A stretch of DNA of 64,000 nt. It comes from Bacteroidota bacterium. Lineage in GTDB: Bacteria > Bacteroidota > Ignavibacteria > Ignavibacteriales > Ignavibacteriaceae. The position numbers were made by a program, and so were the translations under genes. The number at the start of each line of letters is the position of its first letter. Within the stretch, counting starts at the first letter, position 1. The notes under the pieces were generated by a model. It was given only the letters and a program-made list of their open reading frames with translations. It was not told the DNA's origin and searched no databases. The DNA is taken from assembly GCA_022564295.1 (NCBI GenBank), contig JADFLR010000002.1:1-64000 (forward strand), written 5' to 3'. This document shows, in pieces, positions 34,434 through 42,607 of the stretch.

Positions 34434-34654
34434 AGCAAATTGTTTTTATTTTCATAAGGTTTTTATAATTACCATCTGCAATTAAATCGATTATAATTTA
34501 AAAACTCTTATTTCATTTCGATCGTTAAGCTAAAAAGAAAAATCAACAACTAAACTCAATCTTATGTAAAATATTATTTCTTAGATTGAGAGGTATTAAT
34601 TTGTTAAAAATATTGTAAATTAAATTACTAGTAATTTCTTTGAAAGAAGCCAAA
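34434..34654. other. Intergenic region with a possible hairpin
   Basis: CTCAATCT and AGATTGAG at about 34556-34591 form a stem around an AT-rich loop. It could be a regulatory hairpin upstream of the cyclase gene; there is no T run to make it a terminator. The start TTTTTATAATTACC resembles the attI-like repeat but the match does not go on. Confidence 0.35.
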
Positions 34655-35893
34655 ATGACAAAATCATTAGAATTTCTTGAGAACTTTGCACGTGATGATA
34701 ATGATTCAAAAGATGTAACATTTAAAAAACTACTTATATTATTAATTGCTGTCGTCTGTTGTATTTGCGGCTTACTTTGGAGTGCAACATACTATATTGT
34801 TTTTGGTTTTGGCTTAACAACTTTATTACCATTATTATTTATTATAATTGTTGGTATTGCAATTCTCATTTCTCATCTAATCAAAAATCATTACTTATTA
34901 ATTTATGTTCAACTAGCATGTATTACCTGGATATCGGCACTAATTCAATGGAGTATTGGAAGCATTTCGGATTCTGGATTAGTAATTGCCTGGAGTTTTT
35001 TAGGTCCACTAGGCGCATTGATATTTCTGTCATTTAGAAATGCAATAATTTGGATGTTAATGTTTTTATCAATTGTTATTATTTCGGCAGTATTTGATCC
35101 AGCACTGCTTGGAGACCCTCAGGTAGTAACAGAAAATCAGAAAGTAATATTTTACATTATGAATATTGGAGCATCATTATCTGTAGTATTTGCAGCCTTA
35201 GCCTGGTTTGTAAATACAATTCAATATGAAAAAGGAAAATCAGAAAAATTACTTGAAAAGATTAAAACTTTATTTGGACAACATGTATCGACTGAAGTTG
35301 CAAATGAGTTAATCTCAAAAGAAACTGATGTTCATGAAAGTAAAATTTTTAATGTCACTATTATGTTCTTAGATATTCGGGACTTTACTGTTTTAGCAGA
35401 TTCAAGAGCTCCCGGTGAAGTTGCAAATTTTCAAAATACATTGTTCGGTGAATTCATTAACATTATAAAAGATAATAGAGGAATTGTAATCCAAATATTA
35501 GGAGATGGGATTTATGCATCATTTGGAGCGCCGTTAGTTAATGTTACTCATATTTCAGATGCTGTAAAAGCTGGCTACGATATGATAAAGAAAACTGAAG
35601 AATTAATTACAAACGGAAAGATTCCTTATATAAAACTTGGAATTGGAATTCACAGTGGAAATGTTATTGCTGGCGAGATAGGAAATGAATACAGAAAATC
35701 ATATTCATTAGCTGGAAGTAACGTTATTATAGCTTCAAGAATTGAACAATTAAATAAAGAATTTAATAGTCAGTTTTTAATATCCAAAGTAGTCTTTAAC
35801 AATTTAAAAAATGAATTAAATTCCTATACATACAAAGGTGAAAGTAAATTGAAAGGAATCTCAAAACCTATTGGTATCTATCAACTAATATAA
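34655..35893 (+). CDS. Membrane class III adenylate/guanylate cyclase
   Basis: 412 residues. The first 200 hold about six transmembrane helices (LLILLIAVVCCICGLLW and others). The last 190 form a class III nucleotidyl cyclase domain: VTIMFLDIRDFTVLADSRAP (metal-binding Asp), ILGDGIYASFGAP (second metal Asp), LGIGIHSGNVIAGEIGNEYR and LAGSNVIIASRIEQL (Asn and Arg that hold the transition state). It should make cAMP or cGMP at the inner membrane in response to a membrane signal. It is flanked by attC sites. The ATG at 34655 is preferred to a TTG at 34640. Confidence 0.88.
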   Translation: MTKSLEFLENFARDDNDSKDVTFKKLLILLIAVVCCICGLLWSATYYIVFGFGLTTLLPLLFIIIVGIAILISHLIKNHYLLIYVQLACITWISALIQWSIGSISDSGLVIAWSFLGPLGALIFLSFRNAIIWMLMFLSIVIISAVFDPALLGDPQVVTENQKVIFYIMNIGASLSVVFAALAWFVNTIQYEKGKSEKLLEKIKTLFGQHVSTEVANELISKETDVHESKIFNVTIMFLDIRDFTVLADSRAPGEVANFQNTLFGEFINIIKDNRGIVIQILGDGIYASFGAPLVNVTHISDAVKAGYDMIKKTEELITNGKIPYIKLGIGIHSGNVIAGEIGNEYRKSYSLAGSNVIIASRIEQLNKEFNSQFLISKVVFNNLKNELNSYTYKGESKLKGISKPIGIYQLI

Positions 35894-35950
35894 ACTCATT
35901 CTAAATAGATAATAATAATCGATTGTGTGAAAAAATATTTTATTGCTGAC

Positions 35951-36178
35951 ATATAACTAGCAACTCTCCGAAGGAGTCCTTTGGACAAAGCGACCGCATG
36001 AATGGTTTGGCGGATTCTGGCTTGTTGATGCTGGTAAATAAATATAAGATGTTCTTGGAAGTGTAATTAATTAACATAGTTTAAAAATAAATTTGGCTTA
36101 CAATAAAAATGCAATCATTGTTTTTCTTGGCGGCGCCTGTCTGCCGAAAGGCAGGTTTAAGTTGCAACGCCGTTAACT
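35951..36178 (+). other. attC site 25 with two palindrome insertions
   Basis: Left arm ATATAACTAGCAACT, then insert CTCCGAAGGAGTCCTTTGGA (35965-35984), then AAAGCGACCGC. The right arm GGCGGCG is split from TTTAAGTTGCAACG by CCTGTCTGCCGAAAGGCAGG (36136-36155). End box GTTAACT. The interior is almost the same as in the site at 1290-1397. Confidence 0.85.
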
Positions 36179-36197
36179 GGAAACCATAATAGTTATA

Positions 36198-36860
36198 ATG
36201 TTTAGATCCAAAACAAGAGATATTATAGTTCCTCAGTCAGAACACGCACAATTAGCAGGGATAATAGCCCTTCTTTGGGGTAATGATAAATTTGATCGAC
36301 CTGATTTCAATTTTGATAGTTTTGTTATGGGAGTGGCTTTACACGATTTTGGACATGGGTATTTTGATACACACGAAATTGGAGCAATGGAAGATGATCT
36401 GTCTTACAAAGTTGATTCTTCTCTTGTAAATGTTAAATTACCAAATCCAATAGCAGATGTTGTTGCCCATTTTCATATTCTCCGTCTACTTAAAAATTAC
36501 AGTCACTGGTCTGATCTTATTGATAAATGTGAAGAATGTATTTTAAATGGTATAAAGTTGAGTAGTATTTCCAGAGAAAAATATATTTGGGCTGATAAGA
36601 TTACAGAGTTCTGCGATTTTTTATCCTTTGAATTTTGTTTTGATAAACCGTCAGTGCGCATTTGTGAAGTGTCACCAAAACGAGCAAATAATAAAACTGT
36701 TTCCGTTCGATTTAAATTTGATGGAGATGAAACTGTCAACATTGATCCCTGGCCATTGAAGGTTAATAGTTACCAAGGTTATATTCTTGGATATGCAAGC
36801 AACGGTTATCCTAATAATTTGGAGCCTATAGTAAGAAAATATGTGTTGCTTCCAGGATAA
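36198..36860 (+). CDS. DUF3891-like protein
   Basis: 220 residues. The segments VPQSEHAQLAGIIALLWGND and VMGVALHDFGHGYFDTHEIG match the two histidine-rich regions of DUF3891, a family with an HD-like helical fold and probable metal site (His in SEHA, His-Asp in LHDFGHG). A possible metal-dependent phosphohydrolase; no substrate known. It is the last clear cassette of the second array. Confidence 0.65.
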   Translation: MFRSKTRDIIVPQSEHAQLAGIIALLWGNDKFDRPDFNFDSFVMGVALHDFGHGYFDTHEIGAMEDDLSYKVDSSLVNVKLPNPIADVVAHFHILRLLKNYSHWSDLIDKCEECILNGIKLSSISREKYIWADKITEFCDFLSFEFCFDKPSVRICEVSPKRANNKTVSVRFKFDGDETVNIDPWPLKVNSYQGYILGYASNGYPNNLEPIVRKYVLLPG

Positions 36861-36873
36861 ATTAGTAAATTCC

Positions 36874-36971
36874 AGCTAACAACGTTATTAAGGTGAAACT
36901 TCACGCGGACGATGAACTCGTCCTGAAAGGTACACAAAGCGTTCAGTCACCTTATAACATAGCCGTTAGCG
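36874..36971 (+). other. attC site 26, last of the second array
   Basis: Left arm AGCTAACAACGTTATTAAGG with TGAAACTTCACGCGGACG; right arm CAGTCACCTTATAACATAGC, end box GTTAGCG. The arms pair well with the usual extra bases. Confidence 0.82.
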
Positions 36972-37091
36972 AGTTAGTAATAGATGTGAAAAAAGAAAAT
37001 TATACTTTTAAGTCAATATAAAAAATTACAACTTGGTATAACGCATGGAAAACTATAGAATAACTTGTTATCTCACAGAGGAGAGAATAAA

Positions 37092-37724
37092 ATGAGTCAA
37101 AAAGAAAACAGTGAAAATCATATTTCTGTCGTAGGTATCTGCGGGAGTATAAGACCTGACAGCTACACCCGCATGACTTTGAAGTTAGCTCTGGAAGGCG
37201 CCCGGGAGATCGGTGTTAAGACAAAATTGATTGACTTAAGAAGATTACCACCTGATATTTTGTGATGGAAAGGAGGATGAAAGCTCCTATCCTGAGGATG
37301 TCTTTAAACTACGGAGAGAAGTGAAGCAAGCCGCGGGAATTATTTTGGCAACGCCCGAGTATCATGGGGGCTTCAGTGGCGTTTTGAAGAATGCCCTGGA
37401 CCTCAGGGATTTGATGAAATTGAGGGCAAAATGATCGGTCTTGTTGGAGTCTCCGGAGGCACAATGGGAGCATCCAATGCTTTAAACAGCTTGCGAACCA
37501 TTGGCAGAGCTCTACATGCATGGCTCGTTCCGGAACAAGCTTCAATTCCAGAGGTATGGAAAGTGTTTGATAAATCAGGAAACATCAAAGATGCTAACTT
37601 GGAAGATAAGGTAAGAGAAGTTGGGCGTCAGGTAGCCCGTTTTGCTTATTTGCATACGTCTGAAAAAGCGCAAGAATTTTTAAGAGCATGGGAAGGTGCA
37701 CCCATAAATCCGGGAGGCGAATAA
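37092..37724 (+). pseudogene. NADPH-dependent FMN reductase, two frameshifts
   Basis: The frame from the ATG at 37092 (good GAGGAG site) reads VVGICGSIRPDSYTRMTLKL and stops at 37263-37265. The next frame holds DVFKLRREVKQAAGIILATP and EYHGGFSGVLKNALD, and a third frame from about 37410 holds GKMIGLVGVSGGTMGASNAL to the stop at 37724. Joined, these are a flavodoxin-like NAD(P)H:flavin/quinone reductase of about 210 residues (GSxR and PEYHG motifs). Two breaks make real decay more likely than error. It lies just past the last attC and may mark the edge of the integron. Confidence 0.8.
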
Positions 37725-37725
37725 A

Positions 37726-38676
37726 ATGTCAGAAAGCATCTCAACCGAAAATCGTTTCAACAACTTAAATGCGTTATTGCGGGTTATGTTAATGTCGCTG
37801 CGGGGCTACTGGACACAGGCAGAGAATTACCAGAAATTTGTCTATATCATCTCTGCCCTGCTAATCGCCAGCGGCGTGTTTCATATGGGTATCTTCCTGT
37901 TAGTAGATGAGCCGTGGGCAGGTCCCGTCTCCTGGCGCAAACCTATCGTCTTCGGTTTCTCGTTTGGAATAACCAACCTTATATTAGCATGGATAATGAC
38001 CTTCTTGCCCAGGCATCGGGTAAGCAGCTGGTTGTTGATGGGAACACTCGGCATCGCCAGCCTGGTTGAAGTGTTTTTGATCACGATGCAGAAATGGCGT
38101 GGCGTCCCTTCACATTTCAATAACGAAACCCCATTTGATCAGGCTGTCTTCGGCGGGATGGGTATTATGATTGCATTTGTAGGGCTCGTCATTGTCGTGC
38201 TAATGTTATGGTCGTTCTTCTCACTGAAGACCACCCCCAGCATGGCCTGGGCTATTCGGATTGGATTGATACTTCTTGTGTTTGGTCAGGTATTCGGTAT
38301 CCTCCTTATTGTAAACGGTGTACAAACCACCAATTACGCGACAGCCTCTATCTTCAGTGAGCCAGGTCAATTGAAAGTCCCGCACGCCGTGTCTCTCCAC
38401 GCTTTACAGTTATTGCCTGTACTGGCGTGGCTTTTGCTTTTTACAAACTGGCCCGAAAGTCGACGAACCAAAGCCGTAGTTTTAGCTGCGGCTGGCTACG
38501 TAGGGATAGTCGTCTTGAGTGCCCTGCAAACTTTTAGTGGACTCTCTCACATTGATTTAAACTTACTAACGGCACTATTACTAGGCATTAGTGTCATTGG
38601 TATCAGTTCAGCATATATTGCTGCAATACGTGCGCTCAGACAAACGCTGCTTCTAACAGGATCACAGGCAGCCTAG
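37726..38676 (+). CDS. Eight-helix membrane protein, unknown function
   Basis: 316 residues with about eight transmembrane segments (for example YIISALLIASGVFHMGIFLL, VFGFSFGITNLILAWIMTFL, VVLAAAGYVGIVVLSALQTF). The start lies one base after the stop of the frameshifted reductase, so they were one transcription unit. It is clearly richer in GC than the cassettes. No family recognised. Confidence 0.75.
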   Translation: MSESISTENRFNNLNALLRVMLMSLRGYWTQAENYQKFVYIISALLIASGVFHMGIFLLVDEPWAGPVSWRKPIVFGFSFGITNLILAWIMTFLPRHRVSSWLLMGTLGIASLVEVFLITMQKWRGVPSHFNNETPFDQAVFGGMGIMIAFVGLVIVVLMLWSFFSLKTTPSMAWAIRIGLILLVFGQVFGILLIVNGVQTTNYATASIFSEPGQLKVPHAVSLHALQLLPVLAWLLLFTNWPESRRTKAVVLAAAGYVGIVVLSALQTFSGLSHIDLNLLTALLLGISVIGISSAYIAAIRALRQTLLLTGSQAA

Positions 38677-38843
38677 ATTGATCATAGCTAAGCCCCGTGT
38701 AGAGAGTAAGACCTTCCAGCAAGAGTCTCAATTTGACTTCCTTGCTTTCGTATATCTATCTCTTATATATTCTCAACAAATAATATTTTCAATTAACTTT
38801 TTCTTAAATTCCCAATTAAAAATAATTATAAATTGGAGTTACA

Positions 38844-39320
38844 ATGATAGGATTAGAAATAGGCAGAATCATACACATTCTTGGGGTAGTTTTTTGGATC
38901 GGCGGCGTAGCAATGATAACAACTATTATTCTTCCTGCCATTAAAAAATTTAAATCTGCAGAAGAAAGGGTTGAGTTTTTCGAAAAAGTGGAACGAAGAT
39001 TTAAAATTCAGGCAAGAGTTACAACAATGGTAACAGGTTTATCCGGATTTTATATGATCTCGAAACTACATGCGTGGAGCTGGTTCCTGGATGCTTCGTA
39101 CTGGTGGATGTGGGCGATGGTAATTGTCTGGTTAATATTTACAGTAATGCTGTTTATAATTGAACCATTTATTTTAAAAAACAAACTGATTGAAAAAGCA
39201 AAAACAGATCCTGAAGGTGCTTTTAAGAAAATACAAACAATGCATGCACATTTACTTTGGATAAGTCTTTTAACAATTATAGGTGCTGTTGCAGGAGCAC
39301 ATGGATGGTTGTTTTTTTAA
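38844..39320 (+). CDS. CopD-like/DUF2269-style membrane protein
   Basis: 158 residues with four transmembrane segments (LEIGRIIHILGVVFWIGGVA and others) and conserved histidines near the membrane face (RIIHILG, MHAHLLW). This arrangement resembles small b-type cytochrome or CopD-related membrane proteins, and the gene at 26409 is similar in layout. The family name is a suggestion only. The start follows TTGGAGTTACA. Confidence 0.65.
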   Translation: MIGLEIGRIIHILGVVFWIGGVAMITTIILPAIKKFKSAEERVEFFEKVERRFKIQARVTTMVTGLSGFYMISKLHAWSWFLDASYWWMWAMVIVWLIFTVMLFIIEPFILKNKLIEKAKTDPEGAFKKIQTMHAHLLWISLLTIIGAVAGAHGWLFF

Positions 39321-39404
39321 ATCATTTAAATGTTTTAAGAGTAAGTATTGCTGAAATGGAATCCTGAAAATATTAAGTATTTGAAGTTTGTGAAATATTA
39401 ACTT

Positions 39405-39440
39405 ACCCTCCCCCACATTATAACATAGGCAGGGTTTTTT
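39405..39440 (+). terminator. Possible terminator
   Basis: ACCCT and AGGGT flank a 21-base loop, followed by TTTTTT. Short stem, so moderate. Confidence 0.45.
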
Positions 39441-39556
39441 ATTATAGTTAATCGATAAAAAAAGATACGATATGAAATACAATGAAGCATTTTAAATTAT
39501 TACAGTTATGAATTTTTTAAGCAAATATTTACATTAAATTTATTATTAATAATTAT

Positions 39557-40285
39557 TTGAACTCAACCATTAAAACATATTATTTTATTTCTATTTTATT
39601 CCTGTCACATTTAGTTACCGGCATATTTGCTCAACCTATTAATGATCCGGGAACACAAAGTTTTTTATATCCCCAGAGAATGCAATCAGGAAATCTGAAA
39701 TACTTTGCGGGTATGTCTCTTGCAAATCTGCCTGAAGATGTTATTGAATCAGATGATCTATTCAGAGCACCATTATTTAAGTTTAATATGTTATACGGCA
39801 TTCCCCATAACTTTTTAATTGATGGATCTTTAAATACAAATTTAATTACCTGGCAATTTTCAATCGGTGCTAAATGGAATTATGTTTTTGATAAATTTTC
39901 ATTCGCTTTGGGATATGATGTTGCATACATGTTTGGCGGATTGCGACAATTTGGTTTTGACAGCAGCATTAAAGGTTGGATAAACTATCCTAATCTTGCT
40001 ATAGGTTATAAATTTAAAAAATTTACAATTTCTGTTAAAGGTGAACTAATACTAATTACAAGTATGAAACAGACAGCAGATGACCTGGAAGTTGCAAGCG
40101 ATATTAACACTTTTTCCGGTTATTCTGTAACTATGGTTGTAGAACAGCCGTTATGGAAAGATAATTATATCCTGGTAGGTCTGAAAATAAATTGGGTAAA
40201 ATTTTACTACCCCCAATGGGCTGCATTTTCCACATTCGATAGATTATTCTTCATCCCTGAAATTACTGTAGGGTTTGTATTATGA
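39557..40285 (+). CDS. Outer-membrane beta-barrel protein
   Basis: 242 residues, start TTG at 39557 since no ATG fits. A signal peptide ends near TGIFAQ. The rest alternates polar and hydrophobic residues with many aromatics (FKFNMLYGIPHNFLIDGSLN, KFSFALGYDVAYMFGGL) and ends in a beta strand with a terminal hydrophobic residue (FIPEITVGFVL), as expected of a barrel. It overlaps the GDPD gene by 4 bases, so the three genes 39557-42127 form an operon. Confidence 0.7.
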   Translation: MNSTIKTYYFISILFLSHLVTGIFAQPINDPGTQSFLYPQRMQSGNLKYFAGMSLANLPEDVIESDDLFRAPLFKFNMLYGIPHNFLIDGSLNTNLITWQFSIGAKWNYVFDKFSFALGYDVAYMFGGLRQFGFDSSIKGWINYPNLAIGYKFKKFTISVKGELILITSMKQTADDLEVASDINTFSGYSVTMVVEQPLWKDNYILVGLKINWVKFYYPQWAAFSTFDRLFFIPEITVGFVL

Positions 40286-41532
40286 AAAAGTTTTTATTGA
40301 TTCCATTTACATTGTTGCTTTTAATTTCATGCAATAATTTAGTTGATATTATCTTCCCCGAATTTAGAGATGGAAGCATACTGGAAGGTACGACACCAAT
40401 TCCCGATTTTTCAAAAAGCAGGATGGAAGGTGTGTATCAAATTTCAGAAGGCTCCGAATTCTTTAAAGATAAAGCAGTTGTAAAATGGGTAGATCCTGAT
40501 CTGCTTTCTATTTTCTGTGAGAAAGATGGTGCCTATATAGTTCTTCGGGGAGGGGTTAGCGGATCCTCATTATTATTCGAAGGAACATGGAGATATTCAT
40601 ACGGAACTGAAACAGGTTTGGTTAGATTAACCATACCTGCTGATAAAGGCGGAACAGAATTACTTGGTGACAGCACTGCAAACTTTACAGTAGAATTTGA
40701 AGGTAATTTTGGTGAAGGAAATGACCAACCCGGAAAATCATTAAAAATTAATTTTACAAGAAAGTTCAGTTCATCGGTTATAAACAGAGACTTTAAGATT
40801 GTAGCTCACAGGGGTGGTGGCAGAAATTCAGATTACCTCGGCGTTTCAGAAAATACAAACGATATGATAGCTCTCGCCGAGCAGCGCGGATCAAACGGAA
40901 TTGAGATTGACATTAAATTATCTAAAGACGGCATTCCGTTTATTTATCACGACTCTGATATAAATCTCCGGCTTGTTCAAAAAAGTATTATCTGGGGAAA
41001 GATAGAAGATTTTACATTTCTGCAATTAAAAACTTTAATAACTCTTAAGCATGGTGAGCTGATAGAATCTCTTGATGAGATGCTGGAATATGTTTTAAAT
41101 AATACCAAGTTAAAATTTGTTTGGCTCGATATGAAATCGGGTAAAGATGATATGGCAAAGGTGATTCCAATTCAACAAGAATACCTTCAACGTGCAGCCG
41201 CAATGGGAAGAGACATAGAAATTCTTATCGGACTTCCAACACAGGATAAAGTCGATCAGTTCTTAGCGGTTCCTAATTTCAAGGATATAAATAGTTTGTG
41301 TGAGCTAAGTACGGATATAGCCAGACAAACAAATGCGGAAGTCTGGGGACCTCGCTGGACATTAGGGTTACAAACCCCGGAAGTTGATGCAATGCACAGC
41401 GAAGGCAGAGAAATCATCACCTGGACTTTAGATGATCCGAATTGGATAAAGTCATTCGTGCAGGATGGAGACTTCGACGGAATATTAACCAACTATCCAA
41501 CTGCAGTTGCTTACAGTTATTATGTTCAATAG
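40282..41532 (+). CDS. Glycerophosphodiester phosphodiesterase lipoprotein
   Basis: 416 residues. The lipobox is LLLISC. An N-terminal beta-rich domain of about 150 residues has no known match. From residue 175 on is the GDPD barrel: FKIVAHRGGGRNSDYLGVSE (catalytic His-Arg), NGIEIDIKLSKDGIPFIYHD (Glu, Asp and His of the metal site) and a final W-T-L-D-D segment with FDGILTNYP. It should cleave glycerophosphodiesters to glycerol 3-phosphate in the periplasm. It is coupled with the barrel genes on both sides. Confidence 0.9.
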   Translation: MKKFLLIPFTLLLLISCNNLVDIIFPEFRDGSILEGTTPIPDFSKSRMEGVYQISEGSEFFKDKAVVKWVDPDLLSIFCEKDGAYIVLRGGVSGSSLLFEGTWRYSYGTETGLVRLTIPADKGGTELLGDSTANFTVEFEGNFGEGNDQPGKSLKINFTRKFSSSVINRDFKIVAHRGGGRNSDYLGVSENTNDMIALAEQRGSNGIEIDIKLSKDGIPFIYHDSDINLRLVQKSIIWGKIEDFTFLQLKTLITLKHGELIESLDEMLEYVLNNTKLKFVWLDMKSGKDDMAKVIPIQQEYLQRAAAMGRDIEILIGLPTQDKVDQFLAVPNFKDINSLCELSTDIARQTNAEVWGPRWTLGLQTPEVDAMHSEGREIITWTLDDPNWIKSFVQDGDFDGILTNYPTAVAYSYYVQ

Positions 41533-42127
41533 AATTAAAGTAAATATAGTCTTTACATCTCTGATAATTATCTTAGCTGCATGCTTATCACAAAGCTACT
41601 CCCAAGCAGATGATCCTGAGTATGCTGTCACCACTTATATAAATGCAGGTTATTCACGATTTATATCTGAACTTGATTTTAAAGACTTAAATAAAAATGG
41701 CTTTACGGGAACGATAAGGATTATGTGGGAACCGGAACACTTACTTAGTATTGGAATTGAATCAGGTTATTTGCAGTTATACGATATCAGTACACAACTT
41801 ACAATCCAGGATACTATTACATTTAATGGTTCCTCAGAACTAACTGCTGTGCCCATCTTAGCTGTTTTTTCAATGGAGCTATTTGAAAATTTCAAAATAT
41901 CAGTTGGCTCCGGTATGTTTCTATTAACATCTAAAGTAGATGCGCTTGGCAACCCGGTTAACAGTAACCAGGTAAGCACCGGTGTTTTAGGTTCCGCCTC
42001 CTACTACTATCCCCTCTCTCATACAATATCTTTAGGCGGAGAAATTAAATACTACCTAATAAACAAAATTGAAGATGGTTCATTAAATTTCCAGTTTTCA
42101 TTTCAGTATAGATTTTTAACGTATTAA
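41522..42127 (+). CDS. Outer-membrane beta-barrel protein
   Basis: 201 residues from the ATG at 41522, which overlaps the stop of the GDPD gene. The signal peptide ends near SQSYSQA. The body has amphipathic strands (YINAGYSRFISELDF, LSIGIESGYLQLYD, GGEIKYYLINKIEDG) and ends in FQYRFLTY, a barrel-type terminal strand with a C-terminal aromatic. Probable small outer-membrane protein. Confidence 0.7.
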   Translation: MFNRIKVNIVFTSLIIILAACLSQSYSQADDPEYAVTTYINAGYSRFISELDFKDLNKNGFTGTIRIMWEPEHLLSIGIESGYLQLYDISTQLTIQDTITFNGSSELTAVPILAVFSMELFENFKISVGSGMFLLTSKVDALGNPVNSNQVSTGVLGSASYYYPLSHTISLGGEIKYYLINKIEDGSLNFQFSFQYRFLTY

Positions 42128-42142
42128 AATAATAGCTTAAAT

Positions 42143-42343
42143 ATGCCTTCAATAATTAAAAAGATTTATTGTATGATCGGTTTTCATAAATGGAAACAGA
42201 ACAGAAAATTTCACGCTGCCGATTATTCACCATCATCCTCGCTTCACGAAACTCCCGAAAAAGAATGCACTAACTGCGGTAAAAAGCAAAAATGGATTAT
42301 CGGCAAAGGCGATGGTGAAATGGGTCATTGGAAAAAAGTTTGA
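42143..42343 (+). CDS. Small protein with a Cys pair, unknown function
   Basis: 66 residues, no signal. It has HxCx-like clusters: MIGFHKWKQ near the start and CTNCGKKQKW near the end, which could bind zinc. It starts 15 bases after the barrel gene and may be co-transcribed. Function unknown. Confidence 0.5.
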   Translation: MPSIIKKIYCMIGFHKWKQNRKFHAADYSPSSSLHETPEKECTNCGKKQKWIIGKGDGEMGHWKKV

Positions 42344-42607
42344 GATATTATATATAATTTGAAATTTTTTCCGCAAACGAAATTCTGAAATAATTATTTA
42401 CGCATGATGATTTTTAATTAGCGTAGTAATTGTAATTTGCTTATCCATAAGCAATTATAATTGGTTTAATTATTAAAAGATAATTATCTTGTAATAATAT
42501 TTCTATAATTATTCTACATTCTGCTAAATAGAAGTACACATCTTTTTTACAAAAGTGCCATAAAATATTTAAGGGATAATAATCAATTAATCATTATAGG
42601 AGGTACT

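Noticed and set aside
38678-38944. 88-residue frame before the membrane protein at 38844
   Set aside because: It overlaps the real gene in another phase and has no domain or good start.
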